From Nissolia schottii (taxonomy: Eukaryota > Streptophyta > Magnoliopsida > Fabales > Fabaceae): a DNA stretch of 64,000 bases. Of the stretch, positions 60,675-64,000 are shown piece by piece. The position numbers were made by a program, and so were the translations under genes. Every line of letters begins with the position of its first letter. The first letter of the stretch is position 1. The notes below the pieces were generated by a model. It searched no databases and was not told the DNA's origin. It saw only the letters and a program-made list of their open reading frames with translations. The stretch covers positions 124,001 to 188,000 of the forward strand of contig QANU01043002.1 of the NCBI GenBank assembly GCA_003254905.1. The letters run 5' to 3'.

Positions 60675-61204
60675 GACAAAATGTCCTACTTAGTTCCTCA
60701 CAATTTTTGCTAGGTATAAAATAATCACTTACCATTTGTAAGACACTTATTAATCTCTCATTGTTCACAAGATAGAACACATTAGTCCCTTTATTACTTG
60801 ACGGTTTACAAACTTAGCAAAGTCATACGTGTTTCGTTAACTCTATTGTAGCACTAAAACCTTGTCATTTTAAGTGTTTCACACCCATCACGGTAACAAC
60901 CTCGTCCTCCAATAAATTGCAACACTACCCAAATTTCACCTCTTCACCTCTTCACCTTTCACTTAGGGAAATGCCTAAAAAAAAGTCAATTTGGTGTCAT
61001 CGTAAAGTTAACATGCCAATTTAAAGAGTTTACAATCCACATGTGCGATTCTGTTAAGTCTAAAAACAATCAAGTAACATAAGGACTATTGTGTCCTCTT
61101 TTATGAATGATGAATGACTAATTTAGGTCTCTCAACGTACAAATGACTAGTTTGTTCTATGCAAAAATGACTGAGGGTGGAGGGACCAAATAGAGCATTT
61201 TGTA
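60675..61204. mobile_element. non-autonomous Mutator-like element, 530 bp, perfect 9-bp TSD
   Basis: Flanked by identical TTTATTAAT at 60666-60674 and 61205-61213. Terminal repeats: left GACAAAATGTCCTACTTAGT, right inverted TACAAAATGCTCTATTTGGT. A 9-bp target duplication is diagnostic of Mutator. No ORF. It ends 562 bp upstream of the SC35 start codon. Confidence 0.8.
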
Positions 61205-61766
61205 TTTATTAATTAACTTTTACCATAAATTAAAGAAGGTTCGTTTAATACTTTTTTTTATTAAATTATTCAAAATTTTGCGTTCTCTAATATCTGTGTA
61301 TTTAATTAAAGTGAAAAATATTATAAATATGAGAAAATAATGTATAAAAATTATATTTTTTTATTAATGATATAAAGATTATCTTATACAAAAACACAAG
61401 CTTTTAAAATTTTTAATGCATTGAGTGTATAAGAAATAACTAATTTTTTTTAACTTTAAACTCTTTAACAAATATCTTAAGCGGTAATCTAAATTGTTTT
61501 TTTCCCTTAAATTTGTCTACTTAGATTAGCAAAACCCTAAATAAAAAATTAACATAACAAAAAAAATTAAAACATTAAAATAATTTCGGATAAATTATCA
61601 AATATTGCAATTTTTTCGCATAACACGGTAGCGGGAAAAGGAGAGGGCCCATTTTTCACTCACGTCAGTCCTTGAAGTGTTCCAAGAAGCTTTGTGCGGC
61701 TCACGAACCCTAATCCCTAATCTTCTTCTCGCTGTTGCTGCTGCGAGCTCCAATCTGCGAGCTGCA
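61205..61766 (+). promoter_or_regulatory. SC35 promoter and 5' UTR
   Basis: AT-rich up to about 61620, then a GC-richer leader (GGAGAGGGCCCATTTTTC, a GGGCCCA motif common in promoters of growth and translation genes, and ACGAACCCTAATCCCTAATC). An in-frame ATG at 61677 would add 30 residues. The ATG at 61767 is preferred because it gives the standard SC35 N-terminus MSHFGRSGPP. Confidence 0.5.
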
Positions 61767-62357
61767 ATGTCTCACTTCGGAAGGTCGGGTCCCCCGGACA
61801 TCAGCGACACCTACTCGCTGCTGGTTCTCAACATCACGTTCCGCACCACCGCCGACGACCTCTTCCCTCTCTTCGACAAGTACGGCAAGGTCGTCGACAT
61901 CTTCATCCCCAAGGACCGCCGCACCGGCGACTCCAGGGGCTTCGCCTTCGTCCGCTACAAGTACGCCGACGAAGCTCAGAAGGCCGTCGACCGCCTCGAC
62001 GGTCGCCAGGTCGACGGCCGCGAAATCACCGTCCAATTCGCCAAGTACGGCCCCAACGCCGAGCGCATCCAGAAGGGAAGGATTATTGAAACGTCTCCCA
62101 GATCTAGGCACAGCCGCAGTCCTAAGAGAAGGTACCGTCAATATTTTTCCGATTTTCGACGATTCCATTTTGTGAATTGCATTCGTTGGTTAGGGTTTCC
62201 CTAAGGTTTGGTGATTTTAATTGGATGCAGGTATCGTGATGATGATCACAGAGAGAAGGATTCTCATAGGAGGAGGAGGAGTCGCAGCAGGAGCTATGAT
62301 AGGTATGAACGTGACAGGTACCGTGGCAAGGATAGAGATTATCGTCACCGGAGCCGT

Positions 62358-62389
<32 letters not shown>

Positions 62390-63387
62390 TGCCAGTCCTG
62401 ATCACAAGGGCCGTGGAAGGGGACGCTATGAAGATGAGCGCCCTAGCCGGAGTCGGAGCAGATCAGTAGATAGGTTTTGTCACACTCATTCTTACCTCTT
62501 TAACTTCGATTTGTATTAATATTGAATATTTAATTGTATTGTAGTATGTGGCTTATTTGTTATATTAAGAGCATGTTTGGTTTTTTAAGGGGAATGCCTA
62601 TATATTTTAAATGTTACCCTCATTAGTCTTGCTGTCTGAAATGTTGATAGACTAATGATTTGAAATGTTTAAGTACCAATTTGTTTTTTATTTGTTGAAG
62701 GACCAATTAGGGCATTCGCCCAATTTTTTTTTTATCGTCTTTTGGGATGCTTTTGATTATTGTATTGTTTAAGTCTTCTCACACTTAGGGCGAGTTTGGT
62801 TTGTGAATAAATATGGGGTGCCTCATGATCATGAATCCAATCTATGAAACATTCACCACGTTTTTACCCCCAACCAAACACACCCTCAAGCTTAGCTCTT
62901 TCAACTCAAATGTGATTTGTACCATATGACTGGTTAAATGAAGACTTGAAGAGTATGCTTTGTTTTGATTATCTTTTGGGATTCATTTGCTTTTAAGTGT
63001 TTTTGAACCTAATTTAAGTAGGAGTGTAAACTAACTTTTTCATTGTTGTTGTTGTTGCTGATTCCCCCCAGTCGCTCCCCTGTGCGGGGCAGTCCTAGCC
63101 CTCGAAGGAGTCTTTCCCCTCGAAAAAGTGATTCCCCTAGGAAGAAGAGCCTTAGGGGTGAAAGCCCTGAGACTCGTGGCCGCAATGGACACTCACCTAC
63201 AGCCCGCAGTGTCTCGCCACGCGGAAAACCTGATGCTTCCCGGAGCCTGTCCCCTCGGAATTCTGATGGTGATGCTGATGTGAGTAACATTCACCTTGAA
63301 GCTTTGTAGGGAGTGATTGACATAATGTTGTCATCGAGTTCTTCCTTTTTACCTCTTCTGACATTTATTTTTATTTTTCAGGTATGA
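61767..63387 (+). CDS. SC35: serine/arginine-rich splicing factor SC35
   Basis: Four exons: 61767-62131, 62231-62473, 63072-63279, 63382-63387 (822 nt, 273 aa), all GT-AG. One RRM at about 16-94 has RNP2 (LLVLNIT) and RNP1 (RGFAFVRY), followed by QFAKYGPNAERIQKGRI. An RS domain runs from about 112 to the end, with RS dipeptides (SRSRSRSRSRSRS) and later SP-rich repeats (SPSPRRSLSPRKSDSPRKK). In plants as in animals SC35 binds exonic enhancers and recruits U1 and U2AF in the nucleus. Exon 1 is clearly GC-richer than its surroundings, with third positions mostly C or G. Exon 4 contributes only Val and the stop. Without that splice the frame would end ten residues later at 63309. A Tourist-like MITE lies in intron 2. 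Plant SR genes are often alternatively spliced, so other isoforms are likely. Confidence 0.93.
62788..62885. mobile_element. Tourist-like MITE in SC35 intron 2, 98 bp
   Basis: Left end GGGCGAGTTTGGTTTGTG and inverted right end GGGTGTGTTTGGTTGGGG. Flanks are TTA on the left (62785-62787) and TCA on the right (62886-62888), a slightly decayed 3-bp target duplication. No coding content. Confidence 0.65.
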
Positions 63388-64000
63388 GCTGCTTTTCCTG
63401 AAAATTCGGGAGACACCTCAAGTAGTGCATCTGTGGCTGTTTTGCTGATGTTGGATGTTTTGATCATGGTGAATGGTCATGTTCGTGTCTTTGGAGACAT
63501 TTATGAACTATGTTCTGGTTTGGTAGCATGATACTTTCCTGATGTTTGAATGCTACTATATTTTAGATGTGTCTTATGCTTGGGTATTTACTAATTATTG
63601 CCCTTGTGGTTGGTAGATTGACATTTCAGTCTATGCCAGATTGCTACTTTTGTTTCGTTATGGTTGCATGTTTTTATTTTTCTCTTCATATCTCCTTGTT
63701 TTATCCCCACTTTATAGGAGGTATGATTGTGATTTATTTGAAGCTTAGTTAATAGAAATTATAATTTATGCTAAACAACTTTTGGGTTATATAGCTATGA
63801 TCGGGAAAAGTGATGTGGCCTGAAAGATGCATGTTGATATTGCTGCTGTTGATGCTGTTTCTATGTCATTGATGATTGATCATGATTTTGATGCTGGTTG
63901 CAAGAGTATGCTGTGATTGTTTGACCACTTTGCTGCTTTGAGAGATTTAGATAACTTGGTTTTCTCTCGAATGATTTGATTATTGGTAAGATATTTGGTT
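63388..64000 (+). other. SC35 3' UTR and downstream DNA
   Basis: T-rich sequence consistent with a plant 3' UTR up to perhaps 63760. No polyadenylation signal can be assigned with confidence. The last 200 bases are TGATGCTG-rich, with no recognised gene. Confidence 0.4.

Noticed and set aside
61710..62469. Open frames antisense or out of frame to SC35
   Set aside because: They arise from the GC-rich RRM exon and the AGGAGC-type RS repeats; the RRM frame is the real one.
1..64000. tRNA or rRNA genes
   Set aside because: No cloverleaf or rRNA-like segment was recognised. The only Pol III-like signal is the weak SINE candidate at 29515. A tRNAscan run would be the decisive check.

Overview
The window is nuclear DNA of a dicot plant. 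It is AT-rich and intron-rich, with GT-AG introns and exons of plant size. All five gene models belong to plant families. The style of the proteins and LTRs suggests a legume close to Glycine, but that is inference from memory, not a search result.

Five complete protein-coding genes can be assembled by hand, each with a continuous reading frame across every splice. They are: a proteasome assembly chaperone 3 (PSMG3)-like gene (+, 7605-9734, 7 exons, 162 aa); a CAMTA calmodulin-binding transcription activator (-, 19006-11174, 13 exons, 1079 aa); a stand-alone plastid copper chaperone of the PCH1 type, derived from the N-terminus of the chloroplast Cu-ATPase PAA1 (+, 44206-45587, 4 exons, 163 aa); a KUP/HAK/KT potassium transporter of the KUP7 type (-, 52337-47079, 10 exons, 857 aa); and the SR splicing factor SC35 (+, 61767-63387, 4 exons, 273 aa). 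They are unrelated housekeeping or regulatory genes and form no operon or obvious cluster. PSMG3 and CAMTA are convergent, as are PCH1 and KUP7.

Most of the rest is transposon-derived. Two L1-type LINEs lie on the minus strand: a 5'-truncated copy at 22690-26050 and a nearly full-length but decayed copy at 54345-59945. The first is interrupted by a non-autonomous hAT-like element whose degenerate 8-bp target duplication is visible. Two solo-LTR-like Gypsy-type LTRs (3042-4744 and 32824-34639) share their terminal motifs and a USE-like box exactly 33 nt before a TATA box. The second sits inside a Mutator-like element with long inverted repeats (32143-34933) that also carries a short open fragment. 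A Ty1/copia LTR with a primer-binding site (30780-31032) and a copia polyprotein relic (38500-39680) are also present. At least three copies of one Tourist/Harbinger-like MITE family, a 759-bp Harbinger-like element, a 98-bp Tourist-like MITE inside SC35, a 530-bp MULE with a perfect 9-bp target duplication, and a hairpin MITE inside a PSMG3 intron complete the mobile set.

The least explained part is a pair of homologous loci about 5.8 kb apart (35005-36340 and 40830-42720). Each has promoter-like and spliced-transcript-like structure. The shared ORF shows far more amino-acid-changing than silent differences, and a downstream hairpin shows a compensatory base change. The pair looks like a duplicated non-coding transcript rather than a protein family.
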